Below, in pieces: positions 1 to 6,492 of a DNA stretch of 8,849 nucleotides. The notes below the pieces were generated by a model, which was given only the letters and a program-made list of their open reading frames with translations, ran no database searches and was not told where the DNA came from. This DNA comes from Chloroflexota bacterium. GTDB taxonomy: Bacteria > Chloroflexota > Anaerolineae > 4572-78 > J111. A program made the translations under genes and the position numbers. The first letter of the stretch is position 1; every line of letters begins with the position of its first letter. Location: positions 1 to 8,849 of the forward strand of contig RFJF01000168.1 of the NCBI GenBank assembly GCA_003695455.1, read 5' to 3'.

Positions 1-779
1 ACCACAACCTGGATGACGATACAGAATACAAACTGCGACGTTACATCCGTGAGGGCAACCGGTCACGCGACCACCTGATTAAAGCCAACACACGGTTGGT
101 GGTGAGCATTGCCAAAAAATATATGGGGCAGGGCGTTCCTTTTTCTGATTTGATTCAGGAAGGCAACCTGGGCCTGATGAAAGCGGTTGAAAAGTTTGAC
201 TACCGCCGGGGGTACAAATTCAGCACCTACGCCACCTGGTGGATTCGGCAGGCCATTACCCGCGCCCTGGCCGACCAGGGCCGCACCATTCGCGTGCCGG
301 TTCACATGAGCGACCGCATCCGCAAGTTGCACCAGGTTTCGCGCCAGCTTGAACAGGTCTGGGGCCGCAAGCCCACCCCCGAAGAATTGGCCGACCACAT
401 GGAACTGGAACCGGCCAAAGTGCGCTGGATGCTGCGCGTCAGCCGGCACCCTGTATCGCTGGAACGCCCCGTGGGCGAAGAAGAAGACAGCGAACTGGGT
501 AATTTTATTGAAGATGAAGATGCGCCCACCCCGCCGGACGCGGCCTACCATCGCCTGTTGCAGGAAAAACTTGAAGACGTACTCAGCACGCTGACCCCGC
601 GAGAAGCCCGAATTTTGCGCCTGCGCTTTGGCCTGCAAAACGGTCGCAGCTACACGCTGGAAGAAGTGGGCAAAAAGTTTGGCCTCACCCGCGAACGCAT
701 CCGCCAGATTGAAGGGCAGGCCCTGCGCAAACTGCGCCACCCGCGCCGCAGCCGCCAACTCCGCGATTATCTGAGCTAG
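1..779 (+). CDS. RpoD/SigA-type sigma-70 RNA polymerase sigma factor (5'-truncated)
   Basis: This is the C-terminal part of a sigma-70 family factor that directs RNA polymerase to promoters. The reading frame is open from the window edge (first full codon at 3), giving 258 visible residues; the true start lies outside. Visible residues 25-40 ([16 protein letters not shown]) begin region 2. Residues about 47-90 contain the core-binding [20 protein letters not shown] stretch and the -10-recognising helix [15 protein letters not shown]. Region 3 follows with IRVPVHM and the typical [28 protein letters not shown] linker. Region 4 (about 190-250) has [15 protein letters not shown] and the -35-binding helix-turn-helix [20 protein letters not shown]. 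The similarity is to group 1/2 factors, not ECF or flagellar ones. Region 1.1 is off-window, so primary and accessory paralogues cannot be separated and no symbol is given. A terminator follows 25 nt after the stop. Confidence 0.95.
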   Translation, partial: HNLDDDTEYKLRRYIREGNRSRDHLIKANTRLVVSIAKKYMGQGVPFSDLIQEGNLGLMKAVEKFDYRRGYKFSTYATWWIRQAITRALADQGRTIRVPVHMSDRIRKLHQVSRQLEQVWGRKPTPEELADHMELEPAKVRWMLRVSRHPVSLERPVGEEEDSELGNFIEDEDAPTPPDAAYHRLLQEKLEDVLSTLTPREARILRLRFGLQNGRSYTLEEVGKKFGLTRERIRQIEGQALRKLRHPRRSRQLRDYLS

Positions 780-804
780 CAATCGCGCTTGATTCACCAA
801 TTTC

Positions 805-829
805 AGGCCACCATTTGGTGGCCTTTTTT
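805..829 (+). terminator. Intrinsic terminator of the sigma factor gene
   Basis: AGGCCACC (805-812), a 4-nt loop ATTT, and the perfect complement GGTGGCCT (817-824) run straight into a T-run ending at 829. It lies 25 nt past the sigma stop codon. The opposite strand has no T-run after the hairpin, so it should act only on plus-strand transcripts. It separates the sigma gene from the next promoter. Confidence 0.92.
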
Positions 830-837
830 ATTGGCGA

Positions 838-866
838 TTGCCTCAGCGCCGGGTCATCGTTATAAT
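838..866 (+). promoter_or_regulatory. Sigma-70 type promoter of the spermidine-synthase-like gene
   Basis: TTGCCT (838-843) is followed after 17 nt by a perfect TATAAT (861-866). The predicted transcription start is near 873, leaving a leader of about 90 nt before the coding region. The promoter starts only 9 nt after the terminator T-run, as expected for an independent transcription unit. The -10 is perfect and the -35 matches consensus at 4 of 6 positions. Confidence 0.72.
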
Positions 867-880
867 GCAAAGATAAAGAC

Positions 881-957
881 CATTCGCCATTCGCCATTCG
901 CACATTCTGCATCTGTACGCTGTACTCTGGAATCTGTATTCTGGAACCCGAAACCTG
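881..957 (+). repeat. Array of degenerate 7-nt tandem repeats in the leader
   Basis: Three exact copies of CATTCGC (881-901) are followed by a run of diverged units that keep a 7-nt beat. The triplet CTG ends at 915, 922, 929, 936, 943 and 957, and CCG occupies the slot ending at 950. A one-base slip near 902-909 joins the two blocks. The array fills most of the predicted 5' leader of the next gene. Seven is not a multiple of three and no reading frame runs through it, so it is not coding. It resembles in style the short tandemly repeated heptamers described in cyanobacterial genomes; its role is unknown. Confidence 0.75.
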
Positions 958-960
958 ACC

Positions 961-964
961 GGAG
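961..964 (+). promoter_or_regulatory. Shine-Dalgarno GGAG abutting the annotated start
   Basis: GGAG sits directly against the ATG at 965 with no spacer, a poor arrangement for that codon. It is 6 nt upstream of an in-frame TTG at 971, which is ideal spacing. An in-frame stop (TGA at 956-958) rules out any start further upstream. Initiation may therefore be at the TTG, shortening the protein by two residues. Confidence 0.5.
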
Positions 965-2536
965 ATGGATTTGCGTAATTTCAAAGGCTATCTGCTGATA
1001 CTTGTATTTGTGTCTGGAATGACCACGCTGGGTGTTGAACTGTCTGCCAGCCGCCTGCTGGACCCGTTTTTTGGCAACTCGCTGGTGGTGTGGGCCAGCA
1101 TCATCGGCCTGATGCTGCTGTACCTGACGGTAGGATACACCGTGGGCGGCCGCTGGGCGGACCGCGACCCGCGCCACACCACCCTGTTTCAAATCACAGC
1201 CTGGGGAGCGTTTTTGGTGGGACTGGTACCGTTTGTTTCGCGGCCCGTCCTGCGCTGGTCGGTTGAGGGGATGGCCTCGTTTGACGCGGGGCTGCTGGCC
1301 GGCTCGTTTTTTGGGGTGCTGGTACTGTTCAGTCTGCCCATTACGCTGCTGGGCACTGTTTCGCCGTTTGCCATCCGGCTGGCTATCAGTGATGTGGAAC
1401 ACAGCGGCAACACCGCCGGCTCGGTGTACGCAGTGAGTACCCTGGGTAGTTTGCTGGGTACATTTTTGCCGGTGCTGGTGCTTATCCCCTGGCTGGGAAC
1501 ACGGCTCACCTTTTTTGTCTTTGCCCTGCTGTTGCTGCTCATCAGTTTGGGGGGGATGCTGTTAGTCCGGCCCCGGCTGGCGCTGGCCTACGCAGCCATG
1601 CCGGTAGTGCTGATTATTCTGAACATCCTGCTGGGCAATGTGCCAATCAAAGCGGTGCCCGGTCTGGCGTTTGAAACCGAAACCCCCTACAACTACATTC
1701 AGGTTATCCAGCTTGATGACTCCAAATGGGGAACCTGGACGGCCCTGCAACTTAACGAAGGGCAGGGCATCCACTCGCTGTATAACCCCAACTACCCGGA
1801 GTACCCGCTGGTAGACGGTGTGTGGGATTATTTTTTGGTGGCTCCCTACTTTAACGCCCCGCCCTACACTGAAGCCAACGTGAACAGCCTGCTGTTGATT
1901 GGTTCGGCGGCGGGGACAATTTCAAAAAGTTACACCCAGATTTACGGCCCTATTCGGATTGATAACGTGGAAATTGACCCCGGCATCATCCGCGTTGGGC
2001 GTGAATGGTTTGATATGAACGAGCCAAACGTGGCTGTTCACGCGCAGGATGGCCGGGTTTTTCTGGCAACCACCAACGTCACGTACGATGTCATTGGCGT
2101 GGATGCCTACCGCCCGCCGTACATTCCCTTTCACCTGACCACGCAGGAATTTTTTCAGCAGATTTACGACCACCTCAACGATGACGGGGTGATGGTAATC
2201 AACGCCGGGCGCACCTCTACCGATTACAGTCTGGTTGAAGCGCTGGGCAGCACCATGAAAAGCGTGTTTCCCAACGTGTACGTCATTGATGTGCCGAGCT
2301 TTGGCAGTTCGCTGGGAAACAGCCTGGTGGTTGCCACCAAACAACCCACCAAAATTGATAACTTTTTTGCCAATTCGGTGCTGTTGCAGCACCCGCTGCT
2401 GCAACGGGTGGCAGACCGGGCCATCAACAGCCGGGTGTGGGAACTTGAGGCCGGCGGCATTGTTTTTACCGATGACAAAGCCCCGGTTGAGCAGGTCATC
2501 CACCGCTTGATTTTGCGCTACATGATGGGCGGCTGA
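965..2536 (+). CDS. Membrane-anchored spermidine-synthase-like protein (fused MFS/spermidine synthase type)
   Basis: This is a 523-residue two-part protein. Residues 1-225 are strongly hydrophobic, with about seven likely membrane segments (for example 9-30, 38-60, 76-93, 110-135, 155-177, 180-201, 207-225), and include VSPFAIRLAI and STLGSLLGTFLPV, typical of the membrane half of these fusions. Residues 236-520 form a spermidine-synthase-like Rossmann domain: ETPYNYIQV (238-246), a glycine-poor nucleotide loop LLIGSAAG (310-317), VEIDPGII (335-342), DG (362-363), YDVIGVDAY (374-382), and the closing TDDKAPVE (502-509). Family members are predicted aminopropyltransferases, but most are biochemically uncharacterised. 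The altered SAM loop leaves polyamine synthesis unproven here. ATG 965 is the first possible start after an in-frame stop; TTG 971 is a rival. The gene has its own promoter and leader and converges on the CNNM operon across 44 nt, in which I see no terminator. Confidence 0.88.
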   Translation: MDLRNFKGYLLILVFVSGMTTLGVELSASRLLDPFFGNSLVVWASIIGLMLLYLTVGYTVGGRWADRDPRHTTLFQITAWGAFLVGLVPFVSRPVLRWSVEGMASFDAGLLAGSFFGVLVLFSLPITLLGTVSPFAIRLAISDVEHSGNTAGSVYAVSTLGSLLGTFLPVLVLIPWLGTRLTFFVFALLLLLISLGGMLLVRPRLALAYAAMPVVLIILNILLGNVPIKAVPGLAFETETPYNYIQVIQLDDSKWGTWTALQLNEGQGIHSLYNPNYPEYPLVDGVWDYFLVAPYFNAPPYTEANVNSLLLIGSAAGTISKSYTQIYGPIRIDNVEIDPGIIRVGREWFDMNEPNVAVHAQDGRVFLATTNVTYDVIGVDAYRPPYIPFHLTTQEFFQQIYDHLNDDGVMVINAGRTSTDYSLVEALGSTMKSVFPNVYVIDVPSFGSSLGNSLVVATKQPTKIDNFFANSVLLQHPLLQRVADRAINSRVWELEAGGIVFTDDKAPVEQVIHRLILRYMMGG

Positions 2537-2580
2537 CGCTGCTTGTTGCCAAAATAAATGAGCCACACCTGAATTGTTGG

Positions 2581-3633
2581 TCACTTCTTATCGAGTCTGA
2601 ATTCATCGCTGGGAGAGGGCAACACGTTGCGCCGCTGCCTGCGCGCAACTTCCTGCAAGTCGGCGGCTTCATCGGTTTCATCCACAATTTCACCGGTGAG
2701 CGTTTCCAGCACATCTTCTAACGTTACTACGCCGGCCACACCGCCAAATTCATCAATGACCACCGCCAGATGCCGCCGGCTGCGCCGAAAAATTTGCAGC
2801 AAGGCATTGCCTTTGGCAGAAATTGGCACCGCCGGTACCTCGTGCGCCATTTCTGCCAGCGTGCAGTCTGCCTTGTGTTCAATGATGGCGGTGAGTAATT
2901 CATTTTTCAGCACAACTCCCTGCACATCATCCACATTCTCCCCAATAACAACAATCCGGCTGTGTTGTGATTCGATGATTTGTTGTTGCGCGTCTTGCAA
3001 TGTCAAATTACCCGGCAGGTAGGTCATCACCACCCGCGGCGACATAATTTCCCCCGCAGTCACATCGTTTAGTTTGAAAACGTGGTGAATCATCTCGGAT
3101 TCGCCGGGTTCAATGATACCTTCCTGATGCCCAATTCTGGCCAGCAGCTTAATTTCGGCCTCGGTGGTGGTGGGGCCAATGGTCCCCTGGGTGACCGGCG
3201 AGGTCAGTCGCTCGATGGCCCACACCAGCGGGGTGAACAATTTTGCCAGCCCCAGCACCGGCAACGCCACCCACAAAGAAATCCGCTCGGCGTACCGTTC
3301 ACCCAGTGTTTTGGGGATAATCTCTGAAAAAATAATAACCAAAAAGGTCAGCACTCCGGAAAACAGCCCCAGCCAGCGGCTGCCCAAAGTTTGGGTAGCC
3401 ATTGCGCCCACCACAATACTGCCCACAATATTGGCAATGTTGTTTAAAATAACAATGCTGGCAATGGGCCGGCTCATATTTTGCCGGATGGACAGCAGGG
3501 CCAGCGAGGCCCGGCTGCCGCTTTCGGCTAACTGGCGCGCTTTGACCAGCGGCACAGAAAACAACGCGGCTTCGCTGCCGGAACAGAGCGCCGAAGCCAA
3601 CAGTACGGCAAATACCGCCGTGATTAATTGCAT
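2581..3633 (-). CDS. Short CNNM (DUF21)-CBS protein lacking the CorC_HlyC domain
   Basis: This 350-residue membrane protein belongs to the CNNM/CorC (HlyC/CorC) family, whose studied members export Mg2+ or exchange it for Na+. The DUF21 membrane domain spans about residues 1-140: a first helix at 3-24 with the SGSEAALFSV signature, helices near 57-80, 87-106 and 118-138, and the conserved SEIIPKTLGERYAE loop. A CBS pair follows (about 190-315), opened by AGEIMSPRVVM and closed by the hallmark VVIDEFGGVAGVVTLEDVLE. The protein then stops after a charged tail of some 30 residues, so the usual C-terminal CorC_HlyC domain is absent. The chosen ATG has AGAAAGG (3641-3647) 7 nt upstream; a longer frame up to 3699 would overlap the previous gene and has no such site. 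It is the last gene of the minus-strand unit, 22 nt after its larger paralogue. Confidence 0.92.
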   Translation of the reverse strand: MQLITAVFAVLLASALCSGSEAALFSVPLVKARQLAESGSRASLALLSIRQNMSRPIASIVILNNIANIVGSIVVGAMATQTLGSRWLGLFSGVLTFLVIIFSEIIPKTLGERYAERISLWVALPVLGLAKLFTPLVWAIERLTSPVTQGTIGPTTTEAEIKLLARIGHQEGIIEPGESEMIHHVFKLNDVTAGEIMSPRVVMTYLPGNLTLQDAQQQIIESQHSRIVVIGENVDDVQGVVLKNELLTAIIEHKADCTLAEMAHEVPAVPISAKGNALLQIFRRSRRHLAVVIDEFGGVAGVVTLEDVLETLTGEIVDETDEAADLQEVARRQRRNVLPSPSDEFRLDKK

Positions 3634-3640
3634 GCCCACA

Positions 3641-3647
3641 CCTTTCT
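3641..3647 (-). promoter_or_regulatory. Ribosome binding site fixing the start of the short CNNM gene
   Basis: AGAAAGG lies 7 nt upstream of the ATG at 3633 and just after the stop codon of the preceding gene. It supports this start over the longer in-frame alternative at 3699, which lies inside the upstream gene. Confidence 0.7.
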
Positions 3648-3655
3648 GAAAAAAT

Positions 3656-5065
3656 CTATTGGATGACCGAAATCCTGACCCGCGCCGGCGCCCGACCATC
3701 CAGCTTCAATACGGTCAGTTGTGCGGCATTGTTGCAAACCACAGTATCGCCCACTTTTGGCATCCGGCCCAGTTTAGCCATCACCAGGCCCCCCACGGTT
3801 TCCACATCCAGCCGGTTGGCTTCCGGCCCCAGGTCAAAATATTCCTGCACATCCTCCACCAGCACATCGCCGGCAACTTCAAGCACGCCTGCCGAAACCT
3901 GCACCAGCGGTTCAACTTCACGGTCAAACTCATCCCGAACTTCACCCACCACTTCTTCTACCAAATCTTCCAGGGTGGCAATACCCGCCGTGCCGCCAAA
4001 TTCATCAAGCACAATAGCCATGTGCAGCCGGCGGCGGCGAATCATTGTGACCAGTTTGGGGGCCGGAAAATGTTCCGGTACCACCGGCGCGGGGCGCAGC
4101 AGCAGGGTGATGTCGTACTTTTCCTGCTGCCACAGGTGCTGGCAGGCCAGGTCTTTTAAGTGCAGTACGCCGATGATGTGGTCAATGTTGTCTTTGTACA
4201 CCGGAAAACGGCTGAATTGGCTGTTGGCTACCAGGGCCAGCACATCGGGCAGCGGCATGGTGTGGGGAATGGCCTCAATTTTGCGGCGCGGAGTCATGAC
4301 CTGATGAACCTGTCGCCCGGCAAAATCAAAAATATTGTCAATGGTTTCTTTTTCTGATTGACTTAACAGACCGCCCTGCGCGCTTTCAGAAACAATCAGC
4401 GCCAGTTCTTCCGGCGAGTGAAGCCGGGCGTGGCCTTCGGCGGGGGGGATGCGAACCAGCCACAGAATAGCCGCGCCAATGGCGTTTAACGCGCGCACCG
4501 GCAGACTGAAAATCAGCCCCATCAGCCGCATAAACGGCGAAACCGTGAGCGCGGCCCGGTCCGGCGCAGAAAGGGCCATGCTTTTGGGAACCATCTCGCC
4601 AATGACAATGTGTAAATACGTTAGCAGAGCCACCGCCCCCACATAGCCCACGGTAACCACCACCGCATCGTGCGGGTTCAGGCCCAGCAAGCGGGCCAGG
4701 TACGGCTCAACAAATTCGGCAATTTTCGGCTCGCCGTACATGCCCAGCCCCAGAGATGCCAGCGAGATGCCCACCTGCGCCGTGGCAATGTAATGCTTTT
4801 GCGCCCGGTCAGAGTGCAAAACCCGGGCCATATACCGGGCCGAACGGTTACCCTGGTTGACCATTTGCTCAACCTGCGTGGGCCGCACACCAATCAACGC
4901 AAATTCAGACGCCACAAACATACCGTTCAGGGCCACCAGCAAAATAATTACAAATAACGGCCCCAGCACGGTGGTTAAACCGGGCAGCCCGCTTTCTGAA
5001 ACAAGCGCGGCGCCGTACAGCAACGGCAGAGGCAGGCTGAACAACAGCAGCCATTTAGTCTGCAT
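3656..5065 (-). CDS. CNNM-CBS-CorC_HlyC family transporter (hemolysin C/CorC type), second paralogue
   Basis: This 469-residue protein has the complete family architecture. A hydrophobic stretch at 5-22 (perhaps an extra helix or a signal) precedes the DUF21 domain (about 33-225), with VALNGMFVASEFALIGVRP after the first helix, HYIATAQVGISLASLGLG, and the conserved IVIGEMVPKSMAL loop (154-165). The CBS pair spans about 250-380: VHQVMTPRRKI, SRFPVY-KDNIDHIIGVLHLKDL, and VLDEFGGTAGIATLEDLVEE (352-371). The CorC_HlyC domain (388-468) has VEDVQEYF and TVGGLVMAKLGRMPKVGD. Studied relatives act in Mg2+/Co2+ efflux; the hemolysin label is historical. The ATG at 5065 is chosen because GGAGG (5073-5077) precedes it by 7 nt. 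The start overlaps the end of the upstream paralogue by 11 nt, which suggests translational coupling. Confidence 0.95.
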   Translation of the reverse strand: MQTKWLLLFSLPLPLLYGAALVSESGLPGLTTVLGPLFVIILLVALNGMFVASEFALIGVRPTQVEQMVNQGNRSARYMARVLHSDRAQKHYIATAQVGISLASLGLGMYGEPKIAEFVEPYLARLLGLNPHDAVVVTVGYVGAVALLTYLHIVIGEMVPKSMALSAPDRAALTVSPFMRLMGLIFSLPVRALNAIGAAILWLVRIPPAEGHARLHSPEELALIVSESAQGGLLSQSEKETIDNIFDFAGRQVHQVMTPRRKIEAIPHTMPLPDVLALVANSQFSRFPVYKDNIDHIIGVLHLKDLACQHLWQQEKYDITLLLRPAPVVPEHFPAPKLVTMIRRRRLHMAIVLDEFGGTAGIATLEDLVEEVVGEVRDEFDREVEPLVQVSAGVLEVAGDVLVEDVQEYFDLGPEANRLDVETVGGLVMAKLGRMPKVGDTVVCNNAAQLTVLKLDGRAPARVRISVIQ

Positions 5066-6416
5066 CGGGCAGCCTCCATTCTCTGATGTGCGGCAGCGCT
5101 TTTGACGGCAGTTGCAGCGAGACTTCCAGCACGTGCAGGCCATCCATCTGTTCAACCCGAATACGCACCGGCGACACTCCTGCGGTCACCTCGTCACCTG
5201 TTTTTGGCACCCGCCCCAACAGGTTGAAAACCAACCCCCCCAGCGTGTCGGCGTAGTCTTCCGGCAAGTCAAGTTTGAAATACTCGTTGATGTCGGCCAC
5301 CAGCAGGTCGCTGCGCAGGTGAACGCGCCCGTCTTCGCCCGAAGCAATCAGCGGGAGTTCGTCGTCAAACTCATCCAGCAGTTCCCCAAAAATCTCCTCA
5401 ACCAAATCTTCAATAGAAATAAGACCGGCTGTGCCGCCGTATTCATCCAGAACCACCGCCAGGTAGCGCCCCTTTGTTTTGAGCATGGTCCACACGTCGG
5501 CGGCGGGCATGCCTTCCGGCACAAATTCAATGCTGCGCATACTTTCTGCGGGGTCCGTGCGCTCTTCCAGTTGCAGGCGGAACAAATCTTTCAGATGAGC
5601 CAGCCCCACAATGTTGTCAACGGTGCCCTGATACAGCGGAATTCTGGAATAGCCCTCGATGCAGGCTTGTTCAATGAGTTGGGGAACGCTGCTGGTAACG
5701 GGAGCCGCAACCATTTGAATCCGGGGAACCATCACCTGCCGGGCCGTCAGTTCTCGCAGACGCAGGGCGTTGCGGAGCAATTGCTGAACCTGATCGTCCA
5801 GCAGGCCGCCGCTGTAACTTTGGTGGACCAGCAGTTCAATTTCCTCGGGCGAATGAAGATGAGCGTGGTCATCGGCGGCGCGGTTTACGCCAAACAGTTT
5901 GACAATCAGGTTGGCGCTGCCGTTGAACAACCAGATAAGCGGACGAAAAATTGCCAGCGACCATTTCATGGGCATCACAGTAGCCAGCGCCACGCGCTCC
6001 GGGTACTGAATAGTCAGCGATTTGGGGAGCAGTTCGCCCAGCACAACCTGCAAAATGGTCAAAAAAACCAGCACGCCCGTTACAGAAATTGAGAGCGCCA
6101 ACGCCGGGGTGAGGTTGCCAATGCCCCACGCCACCAGCAGCGGCGCAATAGCCGCAGCCACGGTGTTTTGCCCGTATGCGCCCAAAATCAGCGATGAAAT
6201 GCTGATGCCAACCTGGCTGGCGGCCACGTACTGATCCAGCCGAACATTGTGCTCTACAATGGGTTGCAGCATTTTGGCGGCAAAATTGCCCTCGTTAGCC
6301 AGTTGGATAATGCGGGTTTTGCGGGCGCTGATGCTTGAAAATTCGGCGGCCACGTAAAATGCGGTGGCAAAAACCATCAGGGCCACGGTCAGGGTTATTC
6401 CTATCGCGGTTAACAA
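5055..6416 (-). CDS. CNNM-CBS-CorC_HlyC family transporter (hemolysin C/CorC type), first paralogue
   Basis: This 453-residue protein has the same architecture as its downstream neighbour but is clearly diverged from it. The DUF21 domain (about 3-195) starts with a helix and the [14 protein letters not shown] signature, then has [19 protein letters not shown] and [18 protein letters not shown]. The CBS pair (about 220-350) includes [33 protein letters not shown] and [20 protein letters not shown]. The CorC_HlyC domain (about 362-435) has [23 protein letters not shown] and a RVPKTGDEV turn. The start is a TTG at 6416, the only initiation codon before the first membrane helix that keeps the complete domain; TGAGG (6422-6426) lies 5 nt upstream. 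The radical SAM gene ends 76 nt upstream with no terminator between. The 3' end overlaps the second paralogue by 11 nt. Confidence 0.94.
   Translation of the reverse strand: MLTAIGITLTVALMVFATAFYVAAEFSSISARKTRIIQLANEGNFAAKMLQPIVEHNVRLDQYVAASQVGISISSLILGAYGQNTVAAAIAPLLVAWGIGNLTPALALSISVTGVLVFLTILQVVLGELLPKSLTIQYPERVALATVMPMKWSLAIFRPLIWLFNGSANLIVKLFGVNRAADDHAHLHSPEEIELLVHQSYSGGLLDDQVQQLLRNALRLRELTARQVMVPRIQMVAAPVTSSVPQLIEQACIEGYSRIPLYQGTVDNIVGLAHLKDLFRLQLEERTDPAESMRSIEFVPEGMPAADVWTMLKTKGRYLAVVLDEYGGTAGLISIEDLVEEIFGELLDEFDDELPLIASGEDGRVHLRSDLLVADINEYFKLDLPEDYADTLGGLVFNLLGRVPKTGDEVTAGVSPVRIRVEQMDGLHVLEVSLQLPSKALPHIREWRLPDAD
5073..5077 (-). promoter_or_regulatory. Ribosome binding site within the upstream paralogue's coding end
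   Basis: GGAGG sits inside the last codons of the upstream CNNM gene, 7 nt before the ATG at 5065. It decides the start of the second paralogue against a longer in-frame extension up to 5155. Its position lets ribosomes finishing the first gene reinitiate at the second. Confidence 0.75.
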
Positions 6417-6492
6417 TGGGGCCTCAATTTGTTGGTTGTTGTGGGTTGCGTGTCATTTGGTTGCCGGGCTGCCATTCCCTGCTGCCTGCTGT

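Noticed and set aside
63..800. A 245-codon open frame antisense to the sigma factor
   Set aside because: It reads across the terminator region and shows no family features, while the sense frame is a textbook sigma-70 factor.
2537..2580. Possible bidirectional terminator between the convergent genes
   Set aside because: The repeated TTGTTG elements here are direct, not inverted, and no GC-rich stem with a T-run is visible on either strand.
2581..3633. Short CNNM gene as a frameshifted remnant of a full-length paralogue
   Set aside because: The frame is intact, the CBS pair is complete, and the 44 nt after the stop do not encode any CorC_HlyC residues; short CNNM-CBS proteins exist as a natural form.
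3634..3699. N-terminal extension of the short CNNM gene
   Set aside because: The extra 22 residues are basic and unlike the family, overlap the upstream gene, and are bypassed by a good ribosome site before ATG 3633.
5066..5155. N-terminal extension of the second CNNM paralogue to an upstream in-frame start
   Set aside because: The extra 30 residues are Cys/Arg-rich, overlap the CorC_HlyC coding region of the upstream gene, and lack a good ribosome site, whereas ATG 5065 has GGAGG at 7 nt.
5112..6092. A 326-codon open frame antisense to the first CNNM gene
   Set aside because: It is rich in His, Gln and Asn as expected from reading the complement of this gene, with no motif; the sense frame has three recognisable domains.
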